Program-made: the position numbers and the translations under genes
Assembly (NCBI RefSeq): GCF_020905335.1
Contig: NZ_JAJJMN010000002.1
Span: 310,001 to 374,000 of the forward strand
Direction: 5' to 3'
DNA length: 64,000 nucleotides
Source of the DNA: Flavobacterium lipolyticum
GTDB lineage: Bacteria; Bacteroidota; Bacteroidia; Flavobacteriales; Flavobacteriaceae
Notes under the pieces: model-generated
The model's input: the letters and a program-made list of their open reading frames with translations, nothing else
The model's database searches: none
What the model was told of the DNA's origin: nothing
Part shown: one piece after another, positions 17,335-26,721 of the stretch
Layout: each line of letters opens with the position of its first letter
Numbering within the stretch: position 1 is the first letter of the stretch

Positions 17335-19722
17335 ATGAAATATCTTAGTTTAAGAACATCAAAGTTTTTATTTATTATCAGCCTTTTATTTTCGGTCTTT
17401 TCTTCTTTTGCACAACAAAATGGTGGAAAAATTAAAGGACAAATCACAACCTCTGACGGAAAATCGGCTTCGGGAGTTATTATTACACTTAAAAATTCAA
17501 GATATAAAACCATTTCAAATAGCGACGGCAGCTTTAGACTGAACAAAATAGCAGAGAATATTTATACTCTGCAAGCTTCATTATCGGGCTACGAAACGAT
17601 CGAACAGGAAGTTACGGTTGCCAACAATGAAACGACCAATGTGACTTTGCAATTGAAATTTAATGGTAAAGAAACCAACGTTTCTGAAGAGAATGGCGAT
17701 CAGTTAGATGAGATAATCGTCTCGGCCAGTAGAAAAGTAGAAACTTTATCAAAAACACCTTCTTCGGTAACTGTCATTAATGCTAAGGATATTGAAGATT
17801 TATCGATTGTGAGTCCAAATATTGCCAATATTGTGGCATTTGCGGTTCCAGGCTTAGGATCGGGTACAAACAATACAGGGAATTACGGTCAGACACTTCG
17901 CGGTAGAAATCCCTTAGTTTTGATTGATGGAATTCCGCAATCGACGCCATTGAAATCTGCAGGACGTGAGCTGCGTTCTATAGATCCTTCTGTAATTGAA
18001 CGTATCGAAGTCATTAAAGGAGCAACTGCTATTTATGGAAATGGTGCTGACGGAGGTTTGATTAATTACATTACAAAATCAGGTAAAACTCAAAAGAAAT
18101 TCGCCGGATACAGTGAGGCAGGAACTAACGGAAATATAAAAGGTGACAGTACATTAGGATACCGCTTCAATCAGCAGTTTTATGGGAAAATCAGTAAGTT
18201 CAACTATATGGTAGGCGGAACTTATGAAAAAACGGGTGTTTTTCGTGATGGAGGAGGGAAGGTTATTTCTCCTGAGTACGGATTAGGAGAAACTAAAACG
18301 TATAATGTGTTTACTAAAGTAGGTTACGATTTAACCCCTAAGCAAAGAATTGACTTCATGTACAATTATTTCAGTTCGAATCAGGATTCGGATTTTATCC
18401 TTAAAAATGGAGTATACGGAGTAAGTCCTGCAATTGGAGTATTGGGTAACAGGCCTGGTGTAGACGAAGGAAATCGTTACAATCACAATGCGAATCTTCA
18501 GTATGTAAACAGAGGGATTTTTGGGAGCACTTCACTTACAGCTAACTTGTATTTTCAGGATTTCCTGACGGCATTTTCTAACTCTACTTTTTTCTACGGA
18601 AGCGGACAATCACAAACGGCATCTACCAAAAAAGGGGTAAGAGTATATTTGAATTCTCCTTTTGTAATTTCGTCAAACTTCACGGGTGATGTGACTTACG
18701 GATTCGATTTATTGAACGATAAAACGAACCAAAAACTGGTAGACGGACGTGTTTGGGTTCCGAACATCGATATGGTCAATCTGGCACCTTATGCACAATT
18801 ATCGACACAGCTGTTTGGCGACTGGAATGTAAAAGCAGGTTTGCGTGCAGAAAACATTAAAATCAATATCGACGATTACAATACTCTTGCTACCGGTGCA
18901 AATGGAGCGGGAAGTATTGCTGTAAAAGGGGGAAAACTTAATTATGATGCTTTTGTTTTTAACACGGGTATTCGATATTCAAGATTTAAATTCTTCAATC
19001 CGTTTGTGAGTTTTTCTCAGGCTTTTTCTGTATTTGATTTAGGAAGGGTTTTAACCAATGCAAAACAGGATGCCATCTCTAAGTTGGAGACAGAACCAAT
19101 TATTGTCAACAACTATGAAGGAGGTTTTAGCAGTCAGTTAGGAAAATTCAATGTAAGTGCTTCTTATTATTTGAGTACATCAAAATTAGGAACCAATTTG
19201 ATTCAGGTAGACGGATTTTTAGTAGCAGAACGTTTGCCGGAAAGAGTTTGGGGATATGAGGTTCAGGCCGATTACCAAATTCTTAAGGAATTGACAGTAG
19301 GGGGTAACTATGCCAATGTACAGGGAAGAGGGGATAAAGATTCTGATGGGAACTTTTACGGACCAAACGATATTTATTTGAAATCAAACCGAATTCCTCC
19401 GGTTAAAATTACAGGTTACGCAAAGTATGGCGGTAAAAGATTAAATGTTGAATTGTACTGGATGTATGTTGGTGATCGTGATGTTTTCAAACCAAATGCC
19501 AAAGGAGCTTATGCCATTGGAGAAGGACCAATTCATTCTTTCAATTTATGGAATCTGGCATCTGCTTATAAAGTAACAGATAGCATCCGTGTTAAACTTG
19601 GAATTGAAAATATATTCAATACAGATTATTATCCAACAACTTCGCAGTTTTTTGGTACAAATGCCAATTATACAAGAGGAAACGGTACCAGATTTAATTT
19701 AGCACTGGGGTATAGCTTCTAA
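17335..19722 (+). CDS. TonB-dependent siderophore receptor
   Basis: A 795-residue receptor. Signal peptide 1-26 (ends FSSFA-Q), carboxypeptidase-regulatory-like domain at about 30-115, and TonB-box-like DEIIVSASRK at about 132. The plug (SSVTVINAKDIEDLS, RGRNPLVLIDGIPQS, IERIEVIKGATAIYG) is followed by a beta-barrel ending FNLALGYSF. The plug and the NYTRGNGTRFNLALGY-type end are typical of ferric-siderophore receptors. It has a good promoter with an overlapping Fur-like box and converges on the siderophore biosynthesis operon. It is most likely the uptake receptor for that siderophore. Confidence 0.92.
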   Translation: MKYLSLRTSKFLFIISLLFSVFSSFAQQNGGKIKGQITTSDGKSASGVIITLKNSRYKTISNSDGSFRLNKIAENIYTLQASLSGYETIEQEVTVANNETTNVTLQLKFNGKETNVSEENGDQLDEIIVSASRKVETLSKTPSSVTVINAKDIEDLSIVSPNIANIVAFAVPGLGSGTNNTGNYGQTLRGRNPLVLIDGIPQSTPLKSAGRELRSIDPSVIERIEVIKGATAIYGNGADGGLINYITKSGKTQKKFAGYSEAGTNGNIKGDSTLGYRFNQQFYGKISKFNYMVGGTYEKTGVFRDGGGKVISPEYGLGETKTYNVFTKVGYDLTPKQRIDFMYNYFSSNQDSDFILKNGVYGVSPAIGVLGNRPGVDEGNRYNHNANLQYVNRGIFGSTSLTANLYFQDFLTAFSNSTFFYGSGQSQTASTKKGVRVYLNSPFVISSNFTGDVTYGFDLLNDKTNQKLVDGRVWVPNIDMVNLAPYAQLSTQLFGDWNVKAGLRAENIKINIDDYNTLATGANGAGSIAVKGGKLNYDAFVFNTGIRYSRFKFFNPFVSFSQAFSVFDLGRVLTNAKQDAISKLETEPIIVNNYEGGFSSQLGKFNVSASYYLSTSKLGTNLIQVDGFLVAERLPERVWGYEVQADYQILKELTVGGNYANVQGRGDKDSDGNFYGPNDIYLKSNRIPPVKITGYAKYGGKRLNVELYWMYVGDRDVFKPNAKGAYAIGEGPIHSFNLWNLASAYKVTDSIRVKLGIENIFNTDYYPTTSQFFGTNANYTRGNGTRFNLALGYSF

Positions 19723-19762
19723 AAGATAGCTTTCCAAATAATATTATTTTGTTTTTTTATTT

Positions 19763-19801
19763 AAAGGTTCCTGACGCAGTTTTGTCAGGAGCCTTTTTTT
19801 G
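19763..19801 (+). terminator. Rho-independent terminator after the receptor
   Basis: AAGGTTCCTGAC and GTCAGGAGCCTT form a 12-bp stem with one mismatch and an 8-nt loop, followed by T7. Confidence 0.85.
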
Positions 19802-19824
19802 TTTTGAAGGGTAAAAAAAGTCAC

Positions 19825-20016
19825 AGTATTCAGTCGCAGTTTTCAGTTTTAATGTGTACTGATTACCGTGACTGAATACTGCGACTTGTTTTGAAAGATA
19901 AAAGAAATAGTCACAGTTTTCAGTCACAGTGCTCAGTTTTAATGTATACTGATTACCGTGACTGATTACCGTGACTGACTACTGCGACTGCAAACTGCAA
20001 ACTGCGACTGAATACT
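19825..20016. repeat. Inverted-repeat-bounded period-7/14 element (array D)
   Basis: A perfect 16-bp inverted repeat, AGTATTCAGTCGCAGT at the left and ACTGCGACTGAATACT at the right, bounds about 190 bp. The interior repeats CTGATTACCGTGA, ACTGCGA and ACTGCAA words, many at 7- or 14-nt spacing. It fills the gap between the convergent receptor and AMP-ligase genes. Confidence 0.75.
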
Positions 20017-20022
20017 TAAAAC

Positions 20023-21411
20023 CTATAAAGCCCCTTCTAATTCCAGTGACTCCTTAAGTAAAGGATAGTTTACTTTTCCGTTTGGTGTAAGCGGAACGTC
20101 TTCTATGTGCATCACTTTTAAAGAACTGGCGTGAAGATTTAGTTTGGCTTTTAGCACTTTCAGAATCAATTCTTTGTTCAGATTTTCGTCGGTGTACATT
20201 ACGGCCAGATGTTTATCGTTTATTCCGATACAGATAAACGTTTGCCCACCCAATGCATCTTTCAGCAATAATTCTGTTTCGTCAAGATTGAGACGTACTC
20301 CGAACAATTTCACGATTCGTTTGATTCGGCCTACAATATAGTAGTAACCTTCTTCATCTTGTCTGGCCTTGTCTCCGGTGTGGAGTCTTTCCTGTTCTTC
20401 ATAAAACTGAAGATCAGCTCTCACATTGGCATAACCACCATAGACATTTGGACCAATGTAAATCAGTTCCTCTGTTTCGTTATCGATCTCAAAACGTCCA
20501 TTTTTAACTGGTAAACCAATAGAAGTTCCTTTTCGCAACAGATCTTTCGGAGGCAAATAAGCCATACGACCGGAAGCTTCTGTTTGTCCGTACTGCGCAA
20601 AGAATTGCTTGCCGAATTTCTCACTAAAATCTGAAATTGCCTCAATTAGTTTGTGATTCAGCATTCCGCCCGTATGGGTCAGGTAACGTAAGGAAGGATG
20701 ATCTTTCTTGAAGAATCCAATACTGTACAGCATCTCATAGAAGTACGGAACTCCACCTAAGGTAGAGTATCCGTACTTTTTGAAATCGGCCCAGAATTCT
20801 TTTTGAAAAGCATCTTTATCTGTACAAACAATCTGACTGGCTTTGATACAATTGGTGGTAAAAATCGACAAGCCATACACAAAATTGATCGGTACATTTA
20901 AAGGTACTACATCATCTGACCGGATTGGCATATACTCCATAATCGATTTTGCATTGTGTACCAGGTTTTCATCAGAAAGCCTAACAAATTTAGGCGATCC
21001 TGTAGTTCCGGAAGTGCTTAGCAAAAGTTTTATTTTGGCATGTATCGGGTAAATTAAATTTACGTTTCGTTTAAACAATACTATCGTTTCGGATGCATTT
21101 ACAGCCGTATAGCCTTCTATTTCAGTTCGCGTAGGGTCATAGATATAATAAGGAGTATATTTCTGTTCCAGATTTTCCTTAAAATTTTCGAGTAAACCCA
21201 TTCCCAACAAAGCAATCGTAAACCTGCTCTGGTAAAAATTTAAAAGCGTTTCAATAGCCGGTAACTGATTGTCATTGTAAATAAAAACAACTGAACGGAT
21301 GTTTTCGATTTCCAGTGACTGATCCATTTCTGCAATAGATTTTGAAACTCCGGTACTGGCGTCGGTAAAAGTCAGCTTTTCATTTTTTCTGATTAAATCG
21401 TATAGTTCCAT
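20023..21411 (-). CDS. AMP-dependent acyl/aryl ligase (siderophore operon)
   Basis: A 462-residue ANL-superfamily adenylating enzyme. The P-loop is LLLSTSGTTGSPKF (A3), A5 is FAQYGQTEASGRMAY, A7-A8 is LHTGDKARQDEEGYYY then GRIKRIVKLFGVRLN, and A10 is TPNGKVNY with the catalytic Lys. It is shorter than typical acyl-CoA synthetases, about the size of stand-alone adenylation domains. The carrier protein gene lies 17 bp upstream in the same operon. It probably activates a carboxylic acid and loads it on that carrier. The acid (fatty, aryl or amino) cannot be read from the sequence. Confidence 0.88.
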   Translation of the reverse strand: MELYDLIRKNEKLTFTDASTGVSKSIAEMDQSLEIENIRSVVFIYNDNQLPAIETLLNFYQSRFTIALLGMGLLENFKENLEQKYTPYYIYDPTRTEIEGYTAVNASETIVLFKRNVNLIYPIHAKIKLLLSTSGTTGSPKFVRLSDENLVHNAKSIMEYMPIRSDDVVPLNVPINFVYGLSIFTTNCIKASQIVCTDKDAFQKEFWADFKKYGYSTLGGVPYFYEMLYSIGFFKKDHPSLRYLTHTGGMLNHKLIEAISDFSEKFGKQFFAQYGQTEASGRMAYLPPKDLLRKGTSIGLPVKNGRFEIDNETEELIYIGPNVYGGYANVRADLQFYEEQERLHTGDKARQDEEGYYYIVGRIKRIVKLFGVRLNLDETELLLKDALGGQTFICIGINDKHLAVMYTDENLNKELILKVLKAKLNLHASSLKVMHIEDVPLTPNGKVNYPLLKESLELEGAL

Positions 21412-21428
21412 AAGTTTAGTGGTCTATT

Positions 21429-21671
21429 CTAATTGATTTCAAATCCGTATTTTTTAAGAATGTCTTTAATTTTTGCTACACTTCCCATCTCCAGAATGTC
21501 TTCCATTTCGATTGAGATTTTGTAAGTACTTTCAAGTTCTTCTACTAATACCAAATGACTCAGCGAATCCCATTCGGCTATAGCCTGATATTCCAGTCCG
21601 TCGTTTACTGCCTCAACAGGAATTTCAAAAGCTCTTGCAAATACTCCGTGTAATTGTTCTATTGTACTCAT
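21429..21671 (-). CDS. Acyl carrier protein
   Basis: An 80-residue acyl/peptidyl carrier protein with the phosphopantetheine site EWDSLSHLVLVEELE; S36 is the attachment serine. The acidic helix II (DILEMGS) is typical. It is cotranscribed with the AMP-ligase 17 bp downstream and is separated from the MATE gene upstream by a 419-bp block of repeats. It is probably the acyl donor partner of the ligase. A fatty-acid-synthesis ACP would normally sit with fab genes, which are absent here. Confidence 0.9.
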   Translation of the reverse strand: MSTIEQLHGVFARAFEIPVEAVNDGLEYQAIAEWDSLSHLVLVEELESTYKISIEMEDILEMGSVAKIKDILKKYGFEIN

Positions 21672-21730
21672 TGTTCTATTATTTAATATTAAATTGATAT
21701 TTTTTATTTGTTGTCTAATGTTTTGTGATG

Positions 21731-22070
21731 TAATTCATATGCAATAGATATGACGCTCCTCCGGAGCTTTCGCAAAAAAATACGTTATAAATGCTATAAA
21801 TATGATGCTCCTTTGGAGCTTTTACAAATGTTATCTCATTGGAACGTAATTCTATAGATATGACGCTCCTTCGGAGCTTTTACAAAAAAATACGTTATAA
21901 ATGCTATAAATATGACGCTCCTCTGGAGCTTTTACAAATGTTATCTCATTGGAACGTAATTCTATAGATATGACGCTCCTTTGGAGCTTTTTATAAATGC
22001 TAAGCCCCATCGGGGCAAAATATTTATAGAAATTGGTAAAATCGTTTCAATAAACCCCAACGGGGTGGCA
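21731..22070. repeat. 110-bp tandem repeat of GC-rich palindromes inside the siderophore operon
   Basis: Five copies of GACGCTCCTYYGGAGCTTT, each a GCTCC/GGAGC palindrome, occur in a 110-bp tandem unit (units begin at 21781 and 21891, with a partial one before). Two further palindromes follow: GCCCC-ATC-GGGGC and CCCC-AAC-GGGG. The block separates the MATE and ACP genes, which share an orientation. No ORF is credible here. Each palindrome would form a stable RNA hairpin in the transcript. Confidence 0.9.
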
Positions 22071-22090
22071 TATTTTGAACCGCTTTAGTT

Positions 22091-23497
22091 TTAAAGCTTT
22101 GTATGTTTCCATTTTCCTTTTCGGAAAACAACGATACAAGCCACGGCCAATATAATTTCTGAAACAAGGATGGCCGTAAAAACACCATTGGAACCCAAAT
22201 CAAAAGAAATTCCCAGGGCATAGGCAAGCGGAATCTGTATGACATAGAACATCAGGATGTAAAGCCAGGTCACCACTTTTACTTCGCCGGCCGCATTAAG
22301 GGCTCTTGAAATCACCATCGTATAACCTAATAATATGTAGGCTATCGAAATTAGATGAATGTACATGGTACTAAAAGAGATCACCTCAGGAATGTCAGTA
22401 AAGATTTTTATAACCGGAACAGCAAGGAATATCCAGCAAATTCCAATTAAAACCAGAAATCCCATGTTTAACATTCCCGCTCTCCAAACCGATTTTTCGG
22501 CACGTTCGGGCTGTTTGGCTCCCAGATTTTGTCCGGTTAAGATTCCTGCGGCATTTCCAAGACCCCAGGCCGGCATCGTAGCGATAGAAGTGACTCTTTG
22601 TGCCAGAATGTAACCTGCAAGAGCACTCTCGCCAAAATGCGACATGATCTTAATCATGAACACCCAACTTGATGCCGGAATGATAAATTGTACGGTACCG
22701 CCAAAAGCAAGTTTCAGTACTCTTTTGAAAATAGCAAGATTGAAGACCATTTGTGCCAGACCAATTTTTAACATGGTTTTTGCCCTTATCAGATACCAGG
22801 CCTGATACAGTACTCCAATTACTCTCGCAATTAAAGTGGCCAGTCCAACTCCCAATAAACCGTATGCCGGAATAGGACCCCAGCCATAAATAAATACCGG
22901 ACACAGTACAATGTTCAATGCATTGGAAAGCCACAGTATTCTCATAGCTGTCGAAGCGTCTCCAACACCTCGAAAGATTCCATTTACGACGATTCGAAGA
23001 ATCAAAAATCCGCTGGAAGCAAACATGACGATGCCGTAAGTTCTTCCTTCCTCAACCATAGCAGCCGAAAGTCCCATAGCACTCATAATATCAGTGGTAC
23101 AGATGGTACAGACAATGCTAATCAGGGCGGCAATAGGTACTGTAGCATAAATCACCTGCATGGTGGTTTGACCTGCAGCTTTGAATTTTTTCTCGCCAAT
23201 TCTTCTGGAAATCATCGCGGATGCCGCTATCCCCAAACCAATGGAAACCGAGTAACAAAAAGTGATAAAAGTAGTGGTCGCTCCCGCAATTGAAATGGCA
23301 TTCGTACCCAATCGGCTTACAAAGAACAGATTGGAACATACAAATAGGGATTCCATCAGAAGCTCAACCACCATTGGAACTGACAGTAAAAGAATGGTTT
23401 TGTTAATACTGCCGGATGTGAAGTTTTTTTCACTTCCGGCAAGAGAACGCCTTAATAAACCAAAGAAGGAGCGTGTTTTTAAAAGGGCTTCTTTCAT
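22091..23497 (-). CDS. MATE-family efflux transporter
   Basis: A 468-residue membrane protein with about 12 TM helices and two-fold MATE symmetry. The first helix region reads KTILLLSVPMVVELLMESLF, and ISIAGATTTFITFCYSVSIG and GNAAGILTGQNLGA are family-typical. Its ATG overlaps the stop of the upstream IucA/IucC gene by one base (TAATG), so the two are translationally coupled. MATE proteins are drug/cation-coupled exporters; within this operon the likely job is siderophore export, which is inference from context. Confidence 0.9.
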   Translation of the reverse strand: MKEALLKTRSFFGLLRRSLAGSEKNFTSGSINKTILLLSVPMVVELLMESLFVCSNLFFVSRLGTNAISIAGATTTFITFCYSVSIGLGIAASAMISRRIGEKKFKAAGQTTMQVIYATVPIAALISIVCTICTTDIMSAMGLSAAMVEEGRTYGIVMFASSGFLILRIVVNGIFRGVGDASTAMRILWLSNALNIVLCPVFIYGWGPIPAYGLLGVGLATLIARVIGVLYQAWYLIRAKTMLKIGLAQMVFNLAIFKRVLKLAFGGTVQFIIPASSWVFMIKIMSHFGESALAGYILAQRVTSIATMPAWGLGNAAGILTGQNLGAKQPERAEKSVWRAGMLNMGFLVLIGICWIFLAVPVIKIFTDIPEVISFSTMYIHLISIAYILLGYTMVISRALNAAGEVKVVTWLYILMFYVIQIPLAYALGISFDLGSNGVFTAILVSEIILAVACIVVFRKGKWKHTKL

Positions 23498-25329
23498 TAG
23501 TTTTCTTTTGCTGTTACTATTTCTTCATGGATTAACTGATGTAACGGATTCGGTACAAAACCACTTTTCTTCATGTGTGGAAATCCGGCCGTTTCTTCAT
23601 AACCATTATACAAACGTCGGCTATTGAAAATAAGACGTTTGAATTCAGGTATGAACATATTGTACTTGTCGAATATTTCCTGAAGCTCAGGATGTTCTGC
23701 CTGATATTCGATGATAATATCGTAAACACAATTCCAGAATTCCTTCTCTGTGTAGTTAGCGTTTGTAATCATAACGTGACTCAGGTATCTGAAGAAGGCA
23801 TCAAAAATGGCGATAAGTATCGTTAATGGTGCATTTTCAGGATTTGGAGAGGCATTAAACAAGTTATCAATAAATTCCTGCGGCAATTTTTTCTTTGCTT
23901 CTTCATTAATTAAAATATCTCCCACAAAGTCCTGCAGGGCAATACGTGTTGGCACATAATCTTTTAGAATCAGAATCACATTTTGTCCATGTGGATCAAT
24001 AGATAACGAATGCTGGTAATAAATCTGAAGCACGGGCTTAAGATACGCAGTCATATAAGCTTTGAGCCATTGTTCTGTAGAAAGACCTGACTTTTCTATC
24101 AGTTCTTGTACAAGACTTTTTCCGGTGTTGTCTACATATAATAATGCCGCCATCGTCATTAAATTCTCTCCTTCTCTAAGGGAATTTATAGGACTTTCGC
24201 GCCACATAGCCCCCAAATATTCATTGTACTGGTAAGGAGGATTGTCAATTTTACTATAACTCGGGTGGGCATAGGTAACCGAAACGACTTCACCTAAAAG
24301 TACAACTCCCATTTTTTGCAAGTGCTCGTCTTTTTTAAGAACATTTTTCAGATACTCTGTCAAACGTGGCGCTATCAATAATTGTTTAGGAGACAAACCT
24401 CTAACATGGCTGGTGTTTAAAATAGACATTGATGTTTTTACATAATGTTTATGAGGTGCACTTTCGTTGAAAAAAGTACGAATACTTTGTTGAGGGCTGT
24501 AAATGTCTTCGGTTAGCTCTAATGGGATAAGATGTTTGGAAGCAATATCATTAGAGAATTGCATCACGAGTTTATTTTGCCATTGCCATACATGCACCGG
24601 AATAAAAACATAATCATACGGATCTACATTTAATGCCGCTAACTTGTTTCTAAAGGCATCCAGTTTTTCTTTGCCAATTTCATTTTCATAAAAATCCTGA
24701 TCGTTCACATCGGTCTGTAAACGCAGATTAGCTCTGTTTTTATGAGCAGCAATCCAAATTAAACGTGTTCTTTGATCAGACTCCGGATTGTATTTTGTAT
24801 AATCTTCCGAGTCAAAACCAATACGCCCCTTGTTGACTATTACCCACGGGTGGCCATCCAGACTGTGTTCGATCGTTTGAAAATCAGCATCGGCTAGTTC
24901 CGCAGCAGGCACACGACGGTTTGACTGAATGTAAGCATCGGCGTATAAGGTGTGCAGTAACTCTTCGATATAATGGGCCAGGGTAAAAGAGTTGATACCG
25001 AAAGTTTCCTGAAGTTCGATAAAGAAATTCGGTACATCGATATGTTCTAATTTTACTTCATGTTCCACTTTACAAAGGCTGTCTTTAACAATATGCCAAT
25101 AGTTAAGAAATCTCGGATAAGCCGAAAAAGTATAGTAAATACTCGCGGTGTCGGTTTCTAATCTGAAATGGGTAAGTCCATCCTCATCTTTAGCGGTTAT
25201 TTGAGGGTTCGCGACGTCTTCACGCATCAATTCCGAAATACTTTTGGCAAGTAAGTTTCGATTGACCTGATTCCAAATATCGGCGTTGAGGTGCTGAGCG
25301 TCTTTAAAGGTATTTTCTGGGGTTATCAT
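23497..25329 (-). CDS. NIS siderophore synthetase (IucA/IucC family)
   Basis: A 610-residue NRPS-independent siderophore synthetase. The nucleotide-binding region reads DGHPWVIVNKGRIGF at about residue 157, with PVHVWQWQNKLVMQF and TSMSILNTSHVRGLSP further on. The C-terminal FhuF-like region has DPHGQNVILILKDYVPTR. The enzymes use ATP to couple a carboxylate to the amine or hydroxylamine of a siderophore building block. It is the second synthetase of the operon, 22 bp after the N-hydroxylase. As the stand-alone copy it may perform the last condensation or macrocyclisation. Confidence 0.93.
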   Translation of the reverse strand: MITPENTFKDAQHLNADIWNQVNRNLLAKSISELMREDVANPQITAKDEDGLTHFRLETDTASIYYTFSAYPRFLNYWHIVKDSLCKVEHEVKLEHIDVPNFFIELQETFGINSFTLAHYIEELLHTLYADAYIQSNRRVPAAELADADFQTIEHSLDGHPWVIVNKGRIGFDSEDYTKYNPESDQRTRLIWIAAHKNRANLRLQTDVNDQDFYENEIGKEKLDAFRNKLAALNVDPYDYVFIPVHVWQWQNKLVMQFSNDIASKHLIPLELTEDIYSPQQSIRTFFNESAPHKHYVKTSMSILNTSHVRGLSPKQLLIAPRLTEYLKNVLKKDEHLQKMGVVLLGEVVSVTYAHPSYSKIDNPPYQYNEYLGAMWRESPINSLREGENLMTMAALLYVDNTGKSLVQELIEKSGLSTEQWLKAYMTAYLKPVLQIYYQHSLSIDPHGQNVILILKDYVPTRIALQDFVGDILINEEAKKKLPQEFIDNLFNASPNPENAPLTILIAIFDAFFRYLSHVMITNANYTEKEFWNCVYDIIIEYQAEHPELQEIFDKYNMFIPEFKRLIFNSRRLYNGYEETAGFPHMKKSGFVPNPLHQLIHEEIVTAKEN

Positions 25330-25351
25330 CTGAGTTGATTTTTAGTATGAT

Positions 25352-26704
25352 CTAATGGTTTACTTGCTCGTTTACTAATTCCAAAACATTCGCCGATGAA
25401 AATTCAGGAGTTGCTCTTTGTACTCCGAATTGTTGAAAAGCAATACGTTTTTCAACCTTATACACTTCACGATTAGCGATTTGGTTAATGATGTACGAAT
25501 TTCGATAAGCACCCATTCCCAAGTCCGGAGTCGAAAGTCCATGCGTATGCAATTCAGCATTCTGAACAAAAATATCCGTACCGTTTTTGTCAATAGTATA
25601 ATTGCGATGTACTTTGAATAAGCCATTTTCCAGTCGGCCAATTTTGTCCTGAATTCCTGAAAGAATTGTGGGTTCTTTATATTTGTAACCCGTTGCCAGA
25701 ATCACATAATCGGTTTGATCCTCGAAAGGCTGCTCCAGTTCTGTTTGTACAAAATCAAGTAAATGCGAACCATCCGTATCTTCTTTTACCGAAGTCAGGC
25801 GCATATTCGAACGCAATTCTACATTTAGTGGAGTGTCTTCTAAGCTCATCTCGTACAAGCTGTCGAAAATCTCGTTAATCAATTCGTGATCAATCCCTTT
25901 GTATAGCCCATGCTGACTGTCTAAAAGCTGTTTTCTTTTTTGTGCCGAAAGACTGTGAAAATGATCTACATATTCCGGAGAAGTCAGCTCCAAAGTCAGT
26001 TTGGATTTATTGTCAAGCGGGAAGAAGTGTGACGAACGGGTGAACCATTTCAATTGCAATCCGTCTTCCGTATCCGGTAAAAGATCACGGAATACCTCGG
26101 CAGCACTTTGTCCTGAACCAATGATTGTTACCGACGCATTTTTCTGAATCTGAGGTTTGAAATACAAATATTGAGAGGCATGAATCACATTTGGAAGAGC
26201 TTCTGTGTCAATAAAATCAGGTACATGTGGTGAAGTTCCCGTACCCAAAACTATTTTATGTGTATAATAAACTGTCGTAACACACGACTGAGTATGGATC
26301 ACCGTAACTTTGTACACATCATCAACAGGGTCAATTGAAATCACCTTGTGCGAAAATTTAAGGTTGCTTAACTGAGCCGCCGCCCATTTGCAATATTCAT
26401 TGTACTCTCTTCTGTAGATAAAGAAATTTTCGCGGATATAAAATTTATAAGCACGTCCGCTTTGTTTGATGTAATTTAAGAAGCTGTATTTATTCGTTGG
26501 ATCGGCCATGGTAACCAAATCGGCTAAAAACGGAACCTGTAAAGTGGCATTGTTTAGCATTAAACCCGGGTGCCAGTCAAAGCCTTCCGATTGATCAAAA
26601 AACAGTGCTGATAAATCTTCAATGGGTTCGATAAGTGCGGCTAGTCCAAGGTTGAAAGGACCAATTCCAATTCCGATTACCGAATATATTTTTTCTGTAT
26701 TCAT
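25352..26704 (-). CDS. Lysine/ornithine/cadaverine N-monooxygenase
   Basis: A 450-residue class B flavin N-hydroxylase like IucD, DesB and AlcA. The FAD motif is VIGIGIGPFNLGLAAL near residue 10, the NADPH motif IIGSGQSAAEVFRDLLPD near 193, and the C-terminal ATGYKYKEP. It makes the N-hydroxy amine that becomes the hydroxamate iron ligand. With a PLP decarboxylase two genes upstream the substrate could be cadaverine or another diamine, as in desferrioxamine/bisucaberin, or the free amino acid, as in aerobactin. Confidence 0.93.
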   Translation of the reverse strand: MNTEKIYSVIGIGIGPFNLGLAALIEPIEDLSALFFDQSEGFDWHPGLMLNNATLQVPFLADLVTMADPTNKYSFLNYIKQSGRAYKFYIRENFFIYRREYNEYCKWAAAQLSNLKFSHKVISIDPVDDVYKVTVIHTQSCVTTVYYTHKIVLGTGTSPHVPDFIDTEALPNVIHASQYLYFKPQIQKNASVTIIGSGQSAAEVFRDLLPDTEDGLQLKWFTRSSHFFPLDNKSKLTLELTSPEYVDHFHSLSAQKRKQLLDSQHGLYKGIDHELINEIFDSLYEMSLEDTPLNVELRSNMRLTSVKEDTDGSHLLDFVQTELEQPFEDQTDYVILATGYKYKEPTILSGIQDKIGRLENGLFKVHRNYTIDKNGTDIFVQNAELHTHGLSTPDLGMGAYRNSYIINQIANREVYKVEKRIAFQQFGVQRATPEFSSANVLELVNEQVNH

Positions 26705-26721
26705 TGTGGTTATTTTATGAA

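Noticed and set aside
21731..22070. Possible CRISPR or tRNA cluster
   Set aside because: The unit is a 110-bp tandem with GC palindromes; spacers are identical between units, and no cloverleaf can be drawn.
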